From assembly GCA_027924645.1 (NCBI GenBank), contig BSBN01001484.1:1178001-1242000 (forward strand): a DNA stretch of 64,000 nt. Direction: 5' to 3'. Below, in pieces: positions 1-12,549 of the stretch. The notes beneath the pieces were generated by a model. The model saw nothing but the letters and a program-made list of their open reading frames with translations. It was not told the origin of the DNA and searched no databases. The DNA is from Cunninghamia lanceolata (Eukaryota; Streptophyta; Pinopsida; Cupressales; Cupressaceae). Every line of letters starts with the position of its first letter. Position 1 is the stretch's first letter. Position numbers and translations under genes: made by a program.

Positions 1-3000
1 TTTGTATATTGCAAGAATACTCTGGCGAATTGAAAACAAATCAAGACTTTGTGCTTTTTGTGAAAATCAATTATCAAATATTTATCAATACAAGAAAGTA
101 AGTTCAATTCCAATCTTTGTCTTGGGATTATTTGTGTTGTGATAGTATTGTTCTTACGTCTTGCTATCATAATCTTCTTTGGTAATAATTGAAGTGTGGA
201 GTTTGTTTCAAGTGATTGAAGAGCACTTTTAATTTGATTTTGATAGATTTTGTGTTATCAAATCATTTGTGAGGATTATGTTCATGTTTGTGAGAATACA
301 ATAGTTTGGAGACTTTGCACTGCAAGTTGTTATATTCAATTTACTTTTATCATCTTGAAGAGGAGTGAAGACTTTGGGCTGCATTCATCTTCAAACAGTT
401 CTATTTACAATTAGTAAGTGAGGTAACAAAAAAATTTGTGTTTCTGTGATTTTGTGATAATTTATAAGTCTTTTATCAAGAGTTTGAAGTATAAACATCT
501 ATTCTGAAAAAAGAGAATGAGATGAGATGGAACCACCACAAACATAGTTTTTAGTGTACATAAATTTCATAAGTTGTTTTGTTTGCAAAAGCCAAGTAAC
601 TAGAGGGAACCTCCCCTTGCTGAGAGGAGAGACTTTGTCTCATCATAGCTGTGGATGATATACCCATTTTGTCGTTAGTGAGTTAATGACAAAATATTCA
701 CCCAACAAAAGGTTACATTTCTAAAGGATTTATGGGAATAAGTGGTGTATAGTCAAAAAGTGCATATTTAGCACTTTTTCTTTCTTGTTTTGAGTTCATT
801 TTAGCACCTTCTTGTGATACATTTAATCATGACCATATTTGATTCCCTTGGAGTGTGAATCATTCCCAAAACTACATCTTAGATCCTACCATATTTGAAC
901 ACCTTTTTTATACTTATATGTTCAACATCCTTGTCATATGTGATGCTAGTGCATTACACCCTTGTCCTTTGAATAGAGCTATATGTTCTAGTGCCCCTCA
1001 TAGATTTAAACTTGTTTTTATTGCTCACTCTTTTTTCTCCTTCACTCTTCAAATCCCTAATTCATCTCCAACAATTAAAAAGGGGTAGTTTAATTATAAA
1101 ATGGAGTTTTTATTAGAAAATAAGCATAAAAATAAGAAGTCATAAGTAGTTAAGATCAACATATAAAGCATTTAACCCACTTAAATGTAGCAATGGCACA
1201 CCACCATGGACTTTATTATGTGACCTCCATAGTTGTAATACACATCTTTTGTGCATAGGGTTTCACACATGTCAATCTCTTGTCTAACATTACTATTAAA
1301 GTAGCCTAGCAATTTGATTAAGTCATATCCCCTAATGTGCTCTAGGCACTTGCTTTCCCCTAAATAGAAAACTTGGGATTTGTAAATTCAAACACATACC
1401 GAGCCTAATAAAGGGATTTGATTGGTCAAAACAGAAATGTGAGCACATTATAATGTGCTTGAGCACATTTTGAAAAATGTGTATGAGCTATAATGTGAGC
1501 ACATTATAATGTGCATGGGTTATGTTTTCCAAAATGTGATCATGTTTTGAAGAATTGTAGATGGTCGCCACTTTTTGGTCCCCCATCTTTTTGCACTTAT
1601 CATTTTTAAGTTGGACATTAAATTTGGGAGCAAAAGACATCTTTTACAAAACTCATACAAAAATCATGCAAATGTTAAGCATGTTCTCCATTAGGTTCAT
1701 GCATTTTCTAATAAAATTATAAAAATAACACCACTATGAGATAAAGCTTTGTTTTAGCTTTCTAACCATATAATTTTTCAAAAAATCTAAAATTATTAAG
1801 GTCTTGATCTGTAATTAGTTTTAGTAGTGTCTTCTTTTCTTGTCGAAAACCTATGTATAGTATTTTTTGTGTCATTTTTTATCTATTCATCCAAATTTGA
1901 AACAAATTATATTTTTACATTCTAGACTCTATTCTACACACATTTTAAAAAATAATTTTTGATTAGTTTTTAAAAAAATTAGGGGGTTTAGTAGGCTCAA
2001 ATTTGTATTTTTCAAGATATGTCCACTTTGAAAAAATTGTAAAAAATCATATATATATTAAAAAAGTAGCAAAAAATTAGGAATAAACTACATGATATTA
2101 GCTTATTTTTCACTGAAGTAATTTGTGAAATACTTTTAAAAAGTCAACATTTTAGGGGGAGCACACTAAACACTATGTTATATTTTTCTGACAAAAATTA
2201 GAAAACTTTGTGTGCTCCTCCAATTTGAACCTCTTAATCTCCACTTCTTTTTAATAAAAATTAGTAGTTTAGAAACTAGATTCTAAGCACTACAAATCTT
2301 GTTCTTGTCACATCTTCAAATTTTAACTATGGATATCTTCAACTTCTCATCCAAGATCAATTTTTACTGATTTCAGAAGAAAGTGTCACTTTTGACCACC
2401 TTTTAGTCCCCCATTTCCATGCACATACCCAAGTTATAGATTTGACCAAGAGTTACGATGGATGTTGTTACATGGAATAGGATATTGACACACAATTTAT
2501 ATAATAGTGCAGTTGCACAAGCAAGAATGTACTAGATGGGATGCAACCACGCATACTAATGACTCTGGTAATGCTATAATAAGATGTAAAATCTATAACT
2601 CAAACTTGAGAGCACAAAATCTTCTCATGTTTCTTTTCTACCATGCATGTCTTTTTTAACCTTTAAAAACATACATGATTCTCTTCTCTCTTAAATTTAT
2701 TTTGTGGTTCAATTCTATTTCTTGTATAATCTTACTCTATAATTTCTTATTATTTTAAAATTTGAAATACTTGATTAATGTTAGACCATAATGTTTATTT
2801 GGGGATTACATTTAAAGTCAATAGTCCTAAATAACATTGATAAGGCTGTAACTTTTAAGGTTTTATCTTTATAAAATAAAATAAGAGGTAATTTATAAAG
2901 TTTATCTTTATAAATAAATAATTTATTTATTAAGTAAATCTCTGACCAAAGGTTATGTGACAAAAGCTTGTGACCTATTCACTAATCCCTTAGTTTTCTT

Positions 3001-3670
3001 TAAATATAGGCAATCATAAAGCATTTCACATTGTGAATATGCATCATATACATTGGTATGTGCTAGAGACAAGACTACATGAGAGGTATATTAATGCATT
3101 TCACATTTTTTGTTTGCTATACTACTTTTTGATATTTGAAGGCTCATAATATTTAGAAATACTTTAGAAGGGGTGCCATTATGTTGCAAAGAGATGAGTT
3201 CTCATAGATTAACCCCAAGAAAGGTGTATAAAAGTTTTCTAACAACAAGTAAGGGCCATAGAATGATATAGACAAATCCGTTACTCTTTTTAGCATACCA
3301 AATCCAAGTGTGTCACTATTGTTTGTTCCCTTAATGCTCTAGAATATTTGAGAATAAGAGATTCTTTGGCAATTATAATGAAAGGATTGAATATTTTTAA
3401 ATATTAGAACACAACACCAAATTTTATAAAATGTGTACTTAGTTGGCTTAGGGAGAAAATAAAAGAGGTAATCAACCAAAATTTCAATTTAAATTTTAGA
3501 AAGGAAAGGGCAAAGTCTGCAATCGCAAGGTTGACTAAATATTCAACAACTACTATAAAAGCAAGTGTACAAATAAATGTGTGGATAAGAAATTATATAT
3601 ATAAACACATTTCTGAATGAAAGGAAACTAAATGGAAAATGGAATGGCTATCTAAATTTCACCATTAGAT
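1..3670. other. AT-rich non-coding DNA, no gene recognised
   Basis: No reading frame in this stretch resembles a protein I recognise; the short open frames have no recognisable domain. The sequence is AT-rich and has no clear LTR ends or tandem array apart from the paired palindromes listed separately. It is probably old, decayed transposon or intergenic sequence. Confidence 0.6.
1443..1514. repeat. Two copies of a 16-bp perfect palindrome
   Basis: The self-complementary 16-mer GCACATTATAATGTGC occurs at 1443-1458 and again at 1499-1514. A related imperfect inverted arrangement (gagcacatttt...aaaatgtgt) lies between them. The function is unknown. The arrangement could form a cruciform, be a paired protein-binding site, or be the remnant of an inverted-repeat transposon end. 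Confidence 0.7.
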
Positions 3671-3679
3671 ATAGCTCTT

Positions 3680-3990
3680 TTTTTTTTTTTTAATGAAAAT
3701 GTAATTTATCTATTTGAATAAAATAACACTTCACAAAAAAATAACGGGTGGTTAAAACGCACACCCCAAGAGTCACATGAGCTAAGCCCAAAAATATTTA
3801 GAACAAAGTATCAAAGGGTATAAGTAGCCAATGCCATTCCTGCAGATGGCGGATCCCTATCATCCGGTTTCCCCCAAATATCTGCGGGGTCCGGGTTAAC
3901 ATCAAGCATAGCCCAACCATCTTCATTTTCCAGCCATCTTCATTTTCCTGTTCTTCTTTCTGAACATTTGGCTCCTCATACTGAGGTGAG
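3680..3990 (-). pseudogene. Processed (retrotransposed) pseudogene fragment: 3' end of an unidentified cellular mRNA
   Basis: On the minus strand there is a coding-like C-terminus, a TGA stop, about 140 bp of 3' UTR and a run of A (the T run near 3680-3691 on plus). The coding end reads ...NPDPADIWGKPDDRDPPS followed by about 10 more residues. A 17-bp tandem duplication of the unit GAAAATGAAGATGGCTG shifts the frame in the middle of the coding part. The insertion is flanked by the 9-bp direct repeat ATAGCTCTT (3671-3679 and 3991-3999), as expected for LINE-mediated retroposition of a 5'-truncated mRNA. I do not recognise the parent protein. A LINE tail is the alternative, but the acidic, Pro/Asp-rich C-terminus does not look like LINE RNase H. 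Confidence 0.6.
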
Positions 3991-4252
3991 ATAGCTCTTG
4001 TTTTGAGTTACATGTGGCTTGTGCACTAGCTAGATTTGGGTTTAATCCATAGTACTAAATGTGAATCAAAATAGTTCATTATCGTTCACCCTTTTTTCCT
4101 TGGGTCAAAGATACAAATTTTGTTACTCACACCTCGATTTATGGATCTGCTTTTTATTGATCGGAGCATCATATGGAGAGTGACATTGGGTTGATCGGAT
4201 TAAAGCTAGCTTGATTAGTCTCTACCTCTATCATACAAGTGAAGACTTAACG

Positions 4253-4640
4253 TTTTTTTTTATTGTATTAAGCTATCAAAAGATTACAGAGAACAGCTGT
4301 AACAAACAGCTGCAGCAGGTAAAAGGACAGCTGAAAAAAAAAGCAGCATTAACCACCAATAAAAGCCAAAGACTACCGTCCCACAGTTCATAAACTATTC
4401 AATACACAGTGACAGTCTAACATTGCAACATACATACAAAAAAAGAGTCAGAACAGCAGCTGTAAACAGCTCAGCTGGTAAAAGAAAGACACAGCTGTAA
4501 CATAGGAAAAGAGCATCAATAACAGTCCATAAGTAGTGAGATGACTTTGTTTTCCATAAATGTGAATGAATATCAGTTATAAAGTATTGCAAGTTGATAA
4601 GAAGATGTGATATATCAACCATGTTTGTAATGTTTGTCAC
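4253..4640 (-). mobile_element. LINE/retroposon 3' tail-like sequence
   Basis: Read on the minus strand, the segment ends ...gatagcttaatacaat followed by an A run (T run at 4253-4261 on plus), which resembles the 3' end of plant LINEs. The body is rich in CAGCTG motifs (at least six). No RT is visible in this part and the 5' boundary and TSD were not found, so the assignment rests only on the tail. Confidence 0.4.
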
Positions 4641-5194
4641 GGTATTTATTATTATAATGTTGTAGATGGTTCTTTTTGGGAGGGTGCAAGTTGAGGGTCA
4701 GTCACATGAATCTTAATATACTAAAGTCAAGTATGAAGTCTCTTGGATTTAGAGTTGTGATTAACTAACAGTAAATGTTTAAAGGAAAAACACTCTAGAA
4801 CCATTTCAATCATTGTTGGTGCATTCAGGTACTGCAACTAAAAATTAACAAGTATGATTAAATTATTTCTCTTAAATATTAGACTTGCATTGATTAATTT
4901 AATATTTTTTAATTGATAAAAGGGAGGAATATAAAGATTATAAAAATCAGATACACAAGGTGTAAAGTTTTGTCAAAATACTTTTAAAAAATTATTGTAG
5001 AGAATAATCAATTAAAATATATTATTGCATTTATCATATGATTATTTAACAATTTAAACTTCTTTTTGTCAAAACTAAAAATGAATAAAGATCTCATGAA
5101 GTGACAATCTTCTAGTTATAAAAATATGAAACATTTAATTGAAAGATCCAAGAAAATGCAAAACATTGAACCCTGCCAACTAGAGATGATGACA
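4641..5194. other. Non-coding, nothing recognised
   Basis: AT-rich DNA without a credible open frame, RNA gene or repeat structure that I could detect. Confidence 0.5.
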
Positions 5195-5854
5195 TCAAAT
5201 AGCCCTAGTGAGAGATATGCCATGTTCCTCATTAGAGACAGTGACCACCTAGTGAGCATCACAATTCATAACTTGACCTAGCATGAGGCACCTATCAATT
5301 CCAACCTCCAAACTCTGAATATCTCTAGAGATTTTACTAGAAGTCGTAAGTGATCTAGAAGCTTCCCGTTTTTCTTTTTGTAAAGTAGGATCAAGCTCCA
5401 CAGTGTAAATGGGTTTAAGATTGGCATGTCTAATAAGACCTTTGAAGGCTCGATGTACCACCTTCATATCCACCTACATTGTATACGCTACCATTTCTTG
5501 CAAAGGATCCCTCAACTGCATATAATTTACCCCTATGTAATAAACCCTTGAGCCATGAAGCAATAATCTTTCAAGACACTCCACCTCTGTAACAAGATTA
5601 AAACGATTCAACTAGTTTGTGATAAACATAGGCCAAAACAAAATCCCCAAGACAAACTCTGTGGCTTTAAATTCCATTTCAACAAACATCTCATCAAGAC
5701 CTAGAAGGAATTTATCTTGAATATAAGAGACAATGAGATTTTTTCCCAATTGAATATAACACAAATAACATTGAAGTTGGTAGATGAAATTGAGTCACTT
5801 AGAATTACCACTAGCCAGGGAATCATCACCCAAAATAGTGACATATGCATCCAT
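5195..5854 (-). pseudogene. Unidentified decayed coding tract
   Basis: One minus-strand frame stays readable for about 219 codons and is interrupted by only four stops (TGA, TAG, TAG, TAG) before a terminal TGA at 5195-5197. Its composition is protein-like, with hydrophobic, aromatic and charged residues in a normal balance, and the last third (5249-5473) is fully open. I recognise no domain. Its position 3' of the minus-strand LINE relic suggests transposon origin, but that is inference. It could equally be a decayed host gene or captured sequence. Confidence 0.4.
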
Positions 5855-6439
5855 AATGTCTTAAGACTTGAGAATGGAAATCTTTAGAAACCTTAGCCTA
5901 CTAACTAGCCCACTAAAAACCATCTCCCACTTCGTTGAATGCAATTTCACCTCATATAGCAATGTCATATCTAATTTGAGAACAAAAAAACTAGTCGAAT
6001 ACTAGTGAAGAGAGGAGAATAAATAAACATGACTATAGACTTGGTGAGAGTACTAGAATCACAACTAACAAGAACCACACATTCTATCCAATAAATAACT
6101 AGGTTGCAAGAAAAAAATCAGCAATAATAACAATTGAATGTAACTCAATATTTCGTGCATATGAAATATACAACACATAAGAATGATTATGTGAATCATG
6201 GGTTTGAGTAGTCACTCTTAGAAATGAGCGCCATCTTCTTATCACCCCATGCTTTATTCATTAATGAATCATCATTCCAACTATTTAAAAATTTATCTTT
6301 GCTAATTTTCATTCTATTTATGAATGGCAAGGTTTACCAAACAATTCGCCACCTAATTAGCTCCCTTTAGTAGTGAAGACATAAACATTCGATTTGATCT
6401 AAAAATCTCCATGCCTACTATAAGATATTACTCAACTTC

Positions 6440-7265
6440 CAATTAGGAAAAGAATAACACTTATAGCATTGATTGTCACCATTGCATCACCTTCTATGAT
6501 CAAATTAGAAAAAATTGATCGAATGGCCAAAGAGAGACCCAATAGAAGAGTCTATGTTTCAACTTCATTATTTGTGTCATCCATCAGTTTTTTAGAAGTT
6601 GCCACCACCATAGAACCCTCTAAGTCCCTAAACACGTCCAACATCTCAATCCTTGGATTACCCCTTGCTTCCCTATCAAAATTTATTTTCACAATACCCT
6701 TTGATGGAGGCAACCACTAGATCATAGACATATCTTTACTAGCAATATTAACATTCAAAACCCCAAATTTAGAGGGGCCCTTATATAATTGCAAACTCTA
6801 AGCATATGTACATCCCAAGATGTGAAAATCTAACTTTTTTTTAAGAAAGATGAATAAATCTAGCCACAATAGTTTCAGCTATGGTGAAATTCAATTTCAA
6901 AATCACTTCTTCAAAGGAAGAATTTTTTTAAAAGTATATTCTATTATTTCTTTCCCTCGAATATGTCAAATTAACAAGGAGGCAAAAATATACAATAAGC
7001 AAATGAAAGTAGCATTGGGAAAAAGAATGGGCTACCCTTGGAAAATTTGAAGCAAAGATTGAGGTAATGTACCACTCCATGTCAATCAAACACATAACTA
7101 AGGCTAGCAATTTTGAAGTAAAGGGACAATGAAATAATAATTGATTTACATGTTCATTGTCTTCTCCATAGATCAAGCATTTAAATTATCCCACCATTCC
7201 AAACCTTACAATCCTATTGCTTGTCAAAACCTTGTTATGCAATGTCATCCATGCAAAATCCATCA
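6440..7265 (-). pseudogene. Decayed LINE (non-LTR) ORF2 C-terminus: zf-RVT and RNase H
   Basis: On the minus strand the order is a zinc-binding reverse-transcriptase-associated (zf-RVT) region followed by RNase H. At about 7265-6930 the frame shows FAWMTLHNKVLT, then a Cys/His-type segment (GEDNEHVNQLLFHCPF). At about 6718-6460 it shows PPSKGIVKINFD, RGNPR, a TNN-E segment and IIEGDA. These match the usual plant LINE RNase H landmarks (first Asp in NFD, Glu after TNN, later Asp in EGD). Several stops and frameshifts make it non-functional. The RT core would lie at higher coordinates but is too decayed for me to read. Confidence 0.6.
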
Positions 7266-7959
7266 CCTTAGAGAGACATGACTTACTCCAACATAGTGAA
7301 ATGAACTACATCTTAAACACCAACTAATCACTAGAAAATAAATAACTCTAGAAGCTTGATAGAATAATTGCTAGTTTTTTATCCAAACCATCTAGTTTTA
7401 TCCTTGATATTATTGACAAAAAAAATTCTTCTCTAGTTCTTCCTTAAGTAGCAATTTTTTAGACTCTAGAAAAGATCAATCTTGGAAATACTTCCACCTC
7501 ACAAACATATACCATTTTCATGAGATATATTGAAACAATCCTTAACAAAATCACCCTAATTAACTGATAAATAATTCATACCTCCTATAAGTCTAGTATC
7601 ACACCCAAAATATGAAACTCAATCTAAGAGTCTTTCTAAAATTTGGCACTAGCCCCATCTTGAATTTCCCATGTAATATGATTAGTGATAACATGTCCAC
7701 TGAATTATAAATTTATATAAATGAAAGGTAGATAGTGGATTAGAAAATGTTAGAATTCTATCAAAATTTGCTAAATAAATATACTTTTACTATAAAATTC
7801 TACACCACCTAGAGTCAAGATAAGAAAACATTATCTAGACCAATTTGGTCTTAGCACCATATTCTAACCTAAAATATTATGAAGACCTACACCCCTATTG
7901 TTCTTTAGAGAACATACAATATTCCAATCCAAAAGATGGAATTTTTTTCTCATTATTGA
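7266..7959. other. Decayed sequence between LINE relic and Gypsy LTR
   Basis: Possibly more of the minus-strand LINE body, but no motif is readable. No gene is seen. Confidence 0.4.
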
Positions 7960-8709
7960 TGTAGGAGCATCCAAGGTGTAAGAGCAATCTTGCATCAACC
8001 AAAAATATTTTCTTTCACATTCGTTTGTTTGTTTTTAGGTTTACAAATGCATTCATCATCATATGTTCACAACTCATGGTTCTCACCACACAGGTACATT
8101 CTAGTTGTAAACACATTCAAAGGCATATTAGAGTTTAGTCCAAACTCATTTTTTCTAGTTTGTGGTGACTGGCTGAGCTTTGTATTGACACTTGGTTGTA
8201 TTTCTAAGTTTATTAGTTCCAATGAGGTTTATGGTATGAAATGCACCAAGATCCCATGCATATTATTTACCTCATCCATTCCAAAAGTTCCTAGCTACAC
8301 ATTTCTAGGCCCTACATTCCACATCTTGCCTTGAACTTTACATTGACTTGCAACCAACAGTGGTCATTCTAAAGGCTAAAATTCACTATATAAACATCAC
8401 TCACAACCAAAGAAGAGGAGGTTAAATATGGAGATTGGATAGATCAAAGAGAGAATTGATGATAGATCATACTTAGAGGTCAACACTTAGATTTTATTGA
8501 GAAGTTGTAATTCACACATAAGGTGGCTATGTATCTTTGAAGGATGAGGACTCATGTTGTAAGCCAATTGGTGTTGATTGTAATGTAAATAATGACCATG
8601 AATCAATATAGTTCTATTATATTATCTATTGAATTTGGTTGTGTATGTGTGTTTGTGTATTTGGCTACATGGTTGGATAATCCATAACTAGATCCTCCAT
8701 CCATCCACA
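7960..8709 (+). repeat. Probable 5' LTR of the degenerate Ty3/Gypsy element
   Basis: The segment begins TGTAGGAGCATCC and ends ATCCATCCACA (TG...CA, 750 bp). It lies directly upstream of a Gypsy gag and contains a TATA-like box TATATAAA at 8387-8394. Primer-binding-like sequence follows (tggtatcaaatgg at 8759). No matching 3' LTR was found, so the boundaries come from the end dinucleotides and context only. The 114-codon open frame inside it is treated as fortuitous. Confidence 0.45.
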
Positions 8710-8937
8710 TTAGATGGAATTAAAGCATGGTTGTGAATCCTGAAAGTGAGCATCAAATGGTATCAAATGGTTTTGAATTTTGAAAGTTGTGAGTATGATC
8801 TTGTTTGTGAATAGATCACTAAATTGAGGTAGTCTATAGGAAGCTTGTAAATAGAGCATCGAGTTTGACATAGTTTGCAAGGGTGATTTGAATAGATTTA
8901 TAACCTTGAGGCAATTTGCATTAGATCCAAAGTCAAG

Positions 8938-9900
8938 ATGCCTCCATGTAGAGTAGGTAGAGGTCAAGGTGTTTCCAATGTTGTAGGAAGGATGGAGGAA
9001 ATTTCTGAGATTATGAGGACAATGCAAATTTGATTGAATACTATAGGGGAAGAAAGAAGATGAGGTCAAAGCCCTGGAAATGATGAAATTTATGATGAAG
9101 AAATTGATAGAAGAAGAAATGTGCTAGAAAATGCACTAGCTATTGAACATAATCTTAAAGATCTAGAAGAAGAAAAAACAAATTAGGTAAGGATGTTTAA
9201 ATCTATTTCTAGAATGGGTAAAAGATCTGTAATTGATATTGATATTTATTTAGGTAGTTTGAATCCAAAAGAATTGAACAATTGGATAAATGATCTAGAT
9301 GAATATTTTGAGTATGAAGAAATTATAGATCTTGAAAGGGTTAGATTTGCAATGACTAAATTGAAGGGACATGCTACTATTTGGTGGAAAGAAGTACAAA
9401 TGTAAAAGAAAAAGGATAGGTAAGGAAAAGATAGAGAAATGGGATAGGATGGTTGTGAAATTAAAGAATTACACCTATTTATTACTAGTTAGAACTATTG
9501 AAGAGATTGTAAAACTTAAGGTAAAAGGAGAAGATTGTGAAGGAATATAATAAATAATTCTATAAAATGATAATTAGGATTAGACATAGTAAAGTAGATC
9601 AAGAAAATGTGGTAAGATACATCAATGGATTAAGATGAACTATTCAAGAAGAATTAAGCATAATAAGATTACAGATAGTTGATGAAGCATACCAATTTAC
9701 ATTGAAGGAAGTGGAAAAGATGAACAAAAGATTTAAGATCAAGCATAAATAGCGAGGAGAAAGGGGAAGAAGATTCATGAGAGACAGATATCAATGCAAT
9801 GATAGAAGATCATAGACTGAAGATTCTCAAGAAAGAAGTAGTAGTGCATGCAACAACAATAGAAAATATAGTGATTCATACTACAATGAGAGAATTTAGT
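8938..9900 (+). pseudogene. gag: Ty3/Gypsy gag relic
   Basis: The frame begins at the ATG at 8938 (MPPCRVGRG) and carries the typical Gypsy gag core at about 9193-9405: a LNPKELNNWINDLDEYFEY segment, then RVRFAMTKLKGHATIWWKE. Further gag-like sequence follows with stops and shifts: a YINGL segment, a basic stretch, and a possible remnant of the nucleic-acid-binding region near 9780-9890. This capsid-type protein would package element RNA in the cytoplasm. Multiple in-frame stops make it inactive. Almost no room remains before RT, so protease is missing or deleted. Confidence 0.7.
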
Positions 9901-10137
9901 TTTTTATAATGTAATGGAAAAACCAATTGATATTAAAGAGGAAGATGAAGATATGGCAAAGGTGGTGGTAGATATTTTAGAGAAACTTATTAGAATATGT
10001 ATCAACATAAGTGAAGGAGAAGTACCACAACCAAAAACTTTAGGGTTTCTAACATAATACAAAGATATCATATCAAACAATAGGCTAGATGGATTAATAT
10101 TGATGAGAAGCATTAGCCATCATGTGGATTTGAACCT

Positions 10138-10428
10138 AGGGAAAAGTTTACCATCCAAAGCTACAAAGAATGGTATTAGTAGAAAATAAAGAGTTGAATA
10201 AACAAGTGCAAAAGTTGTTGAAGAAGTGTTTGATTAGATAAAGTTTAATTCCATGTGTGATATCAGTAGTACTAGCACCAAACAAAGGAGGTGAGTAAAG
10301 AATATGTATAGATTCTAGAGCAATAAATAAGATCAAAATCTTTTAGAGGAACTTATTTCCAAGGATGGGTTATTTAATAGACTATTTGAGTGGCACAAAG
10401 TACTTCACCAAGATTGATTTTAAAAGTG
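10138..10428 (+). pseudogene. pol: Ty3/Gypsy reverse transcriptase, N-terminal fragment
   Basis: Readable landmarks include LQRMVLVENKELNKQVQKLL, then VVLAPNKGGE, ICIDSRAINKI and YLSGTKYFTKIDFKS. The last contains the first catalytic region of Gypsy RT (K-I-D-F/L-K-S). The sequence breaks off right after FKS at about 10428, where unrelated DNA begins. Stops (TAG, TGA) interrupt the frame. Confidence 0.7.
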
Positions 10429-10429
10429 T

Positions 10430-12540
10430 CATGTGCCTCCCTTTCTACATCCTTTTAAAATAGATTTGATATTATTATGGATTTAGATTATATGATATTT
10501 TATTGATGGATGGCCATGGTTATCAGATTGTGATAGACAAGAATCCTTTTGGATACACAATAGGTTTGATTATTCAATTATCATTTATAGAATTCATTTT
10601 AGTTTTTGGCATAATTAGATTCTGATAAAAATCTTGTTCTTGATTGTAGGAAAAATTTAACAACCATAAGCATAGGGTACTAGAGAAGGGACACTTGATG
10701 AGGCCTAAGATATTGGTTGGTAACTAGTTGATATTTTTGTTATATTGTATTTGGTAATCATCTTTAGAATCCTTCATTCTTATTGCTTTTTGAATAGTCC
10801 ATTGTTTAGTCAATTCTTCTTTTGCATTCTTGATTTGCATTGTGTATAGAATTATTTCCATATTCCTATCAACAATTAGAATGTTTTGAGTGTTTGTTTG
10901 GACATGTGTGTGTATAATGTTATGTATTCTAAGGTGTGTTAGAATATATTCATATTATGTGATGCTATGGATTAGTTCATACTTATGAACACACACATGT
11001 GTGTATAATGTTATGTATTCTAAGGTGTGTTAGAATATATTCTTATGGATTAGTTTATACTTATGAACACATACACACACACACACATGATAATTGGGAC
11101 ATTATATATATAAATATATGAATGATCATATTTTCACCCCTAGTTATTGAAGTGGTTGTGGTTACTTCAAATTGTTTAAGCCATGGTTATTACTTGAAAC
11201 ATTGGTAAATCCCATAGAGGATTTGTGGTCGCAGTAAGGATTAATTACAGTCCTTGGGGACTTGGAACTATTGCTAAATATTCAATTTGATTGTAGGTAA
11301 ATGGTAATAACCATTGGTTTATTGTGCATATCATTGAATATTGCTCTTTTGGGTTTTGTGTTGAGAAGTTAGTGGGAATTACTCCATTATGTCATTAGAT
11401 ATTAAGGAAACTTTGTAGGATGGTCACGTCATTTTTCTATATTGTGTATGTTGAGAACCTCCCAAGAATCTCAAGGGGCTTTAGTTTTGGGGTCGTGATG
11501 TAACTTAATGAACATGTTGGAAATAACATGGAGAAAGTTCTATAAAAAAAAGGAATTTTGTTGAATGAAACTAGAATACCAAAGGTCAAGGAGACATTTG
11601 AGACTGCACCGATGTTATTCAATTACCCTTGCTCTTTAGTGCCTACTAAAATCTATTACATGATGTTATTTGTTCTTATATTGAATGCATGAATTCAAAT
11701 ATATTGTTACTATGGTTTCAACTATTATTTTGGTTGAAATGAAACTATGGCGAGTTATGTTTTGAATGTTTAGTTGAGTCTATGATGGTAACATTTGGTT
11801 GGCTCGATAGTTGTGTGAACTGTATACTTGTAGGTATCAGTTAATGGTTGTGTATAGTATTTCTCTATTGTGGGTAGTCTTATTCATAATAGTATTTTAT
11901 GTGGGTTTTAGTCCAACCATTTTTTTTTATGGTTTCGTAGTTTTAAACATTCATTTTGTTATCACAATGGTTATAACAATGGAGTAAACTCCATAAAGTT
12001 AAAAGGTGTTGTGGCTCGACTGTGAGAGTCTTGACCATGAACTACAATCACATATAACTATAAGTTTGATAGAGAACATAATACTTACATGAGATTTTAT
12101 TAGTAGGTTTCTAAACCAAATGTTGTAATGACCTTGGAAAGGGTTTGATAGTTAGGTGAAGTTGGTATTGTTATGATATGTTGAATAACTCTATACAATG
12201 TTGAAGGGTCTGGATGCAACTATATTTATGAATATTGTTTGTTATATCATGGGTAACAATCTATTGTGTTATCATGATGTTAATACTATGAGTAAACTAT
12301 ATTTACTGAATACTTGGTTATTATTGTTGTGAGCTAATGAAATATTATTATGGGTTAATAGTATATTGTGTTATTATGTCATGGGCAAATGCATGTTGTG
12401 TTAAATGGATATGTTAGGGTAGTATGTTATGTATTGTAATAATGTTGTGATAATATTGTCAAATGGTACTTGAATTTATATGTGGAGTTGTTAGAGTTTG
12501 TGTTGTGGCTCAAACTTGAGTACAATCATGGTATTTTTTT
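10430..12540. mobile_element. 2.1 kb interruption inside the Gypsy pol
   Basis: Unrelated, TG/AT-rich, non-coding DNA replaces the central part of RT (the palm with the DD motif is missing). I found no terminal repeats or target duplication, so insertion plus deletion is likely but the type is unknown. It contains the tandem duplication at 10902-11072 and a short AC repeat near 11073-11090. Confidence 0.45.
10902..11072. repeat. Tandem duplication of about 85-90 bp
   Basis: The segment with tgtgtgtataatgttatgta, ctaaggtgtgttagaatata and ggattagtt-atacttatgaac occurs twice in succession, starting near 10902 and near 10993. The second copy lacks about 14 bp. TG/AC dinucleotide tracts flank the copies, suggesting slippage. 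Confidence 0.75.
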
Positions 12541-12549
12541 GCACTTACC

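Noticed and set aside
7990..8334. 114-codon plus-strand open frame
   Set aside because: It lies within the probable Gypsy LTR, lacks domain features and is likely fortuitous.
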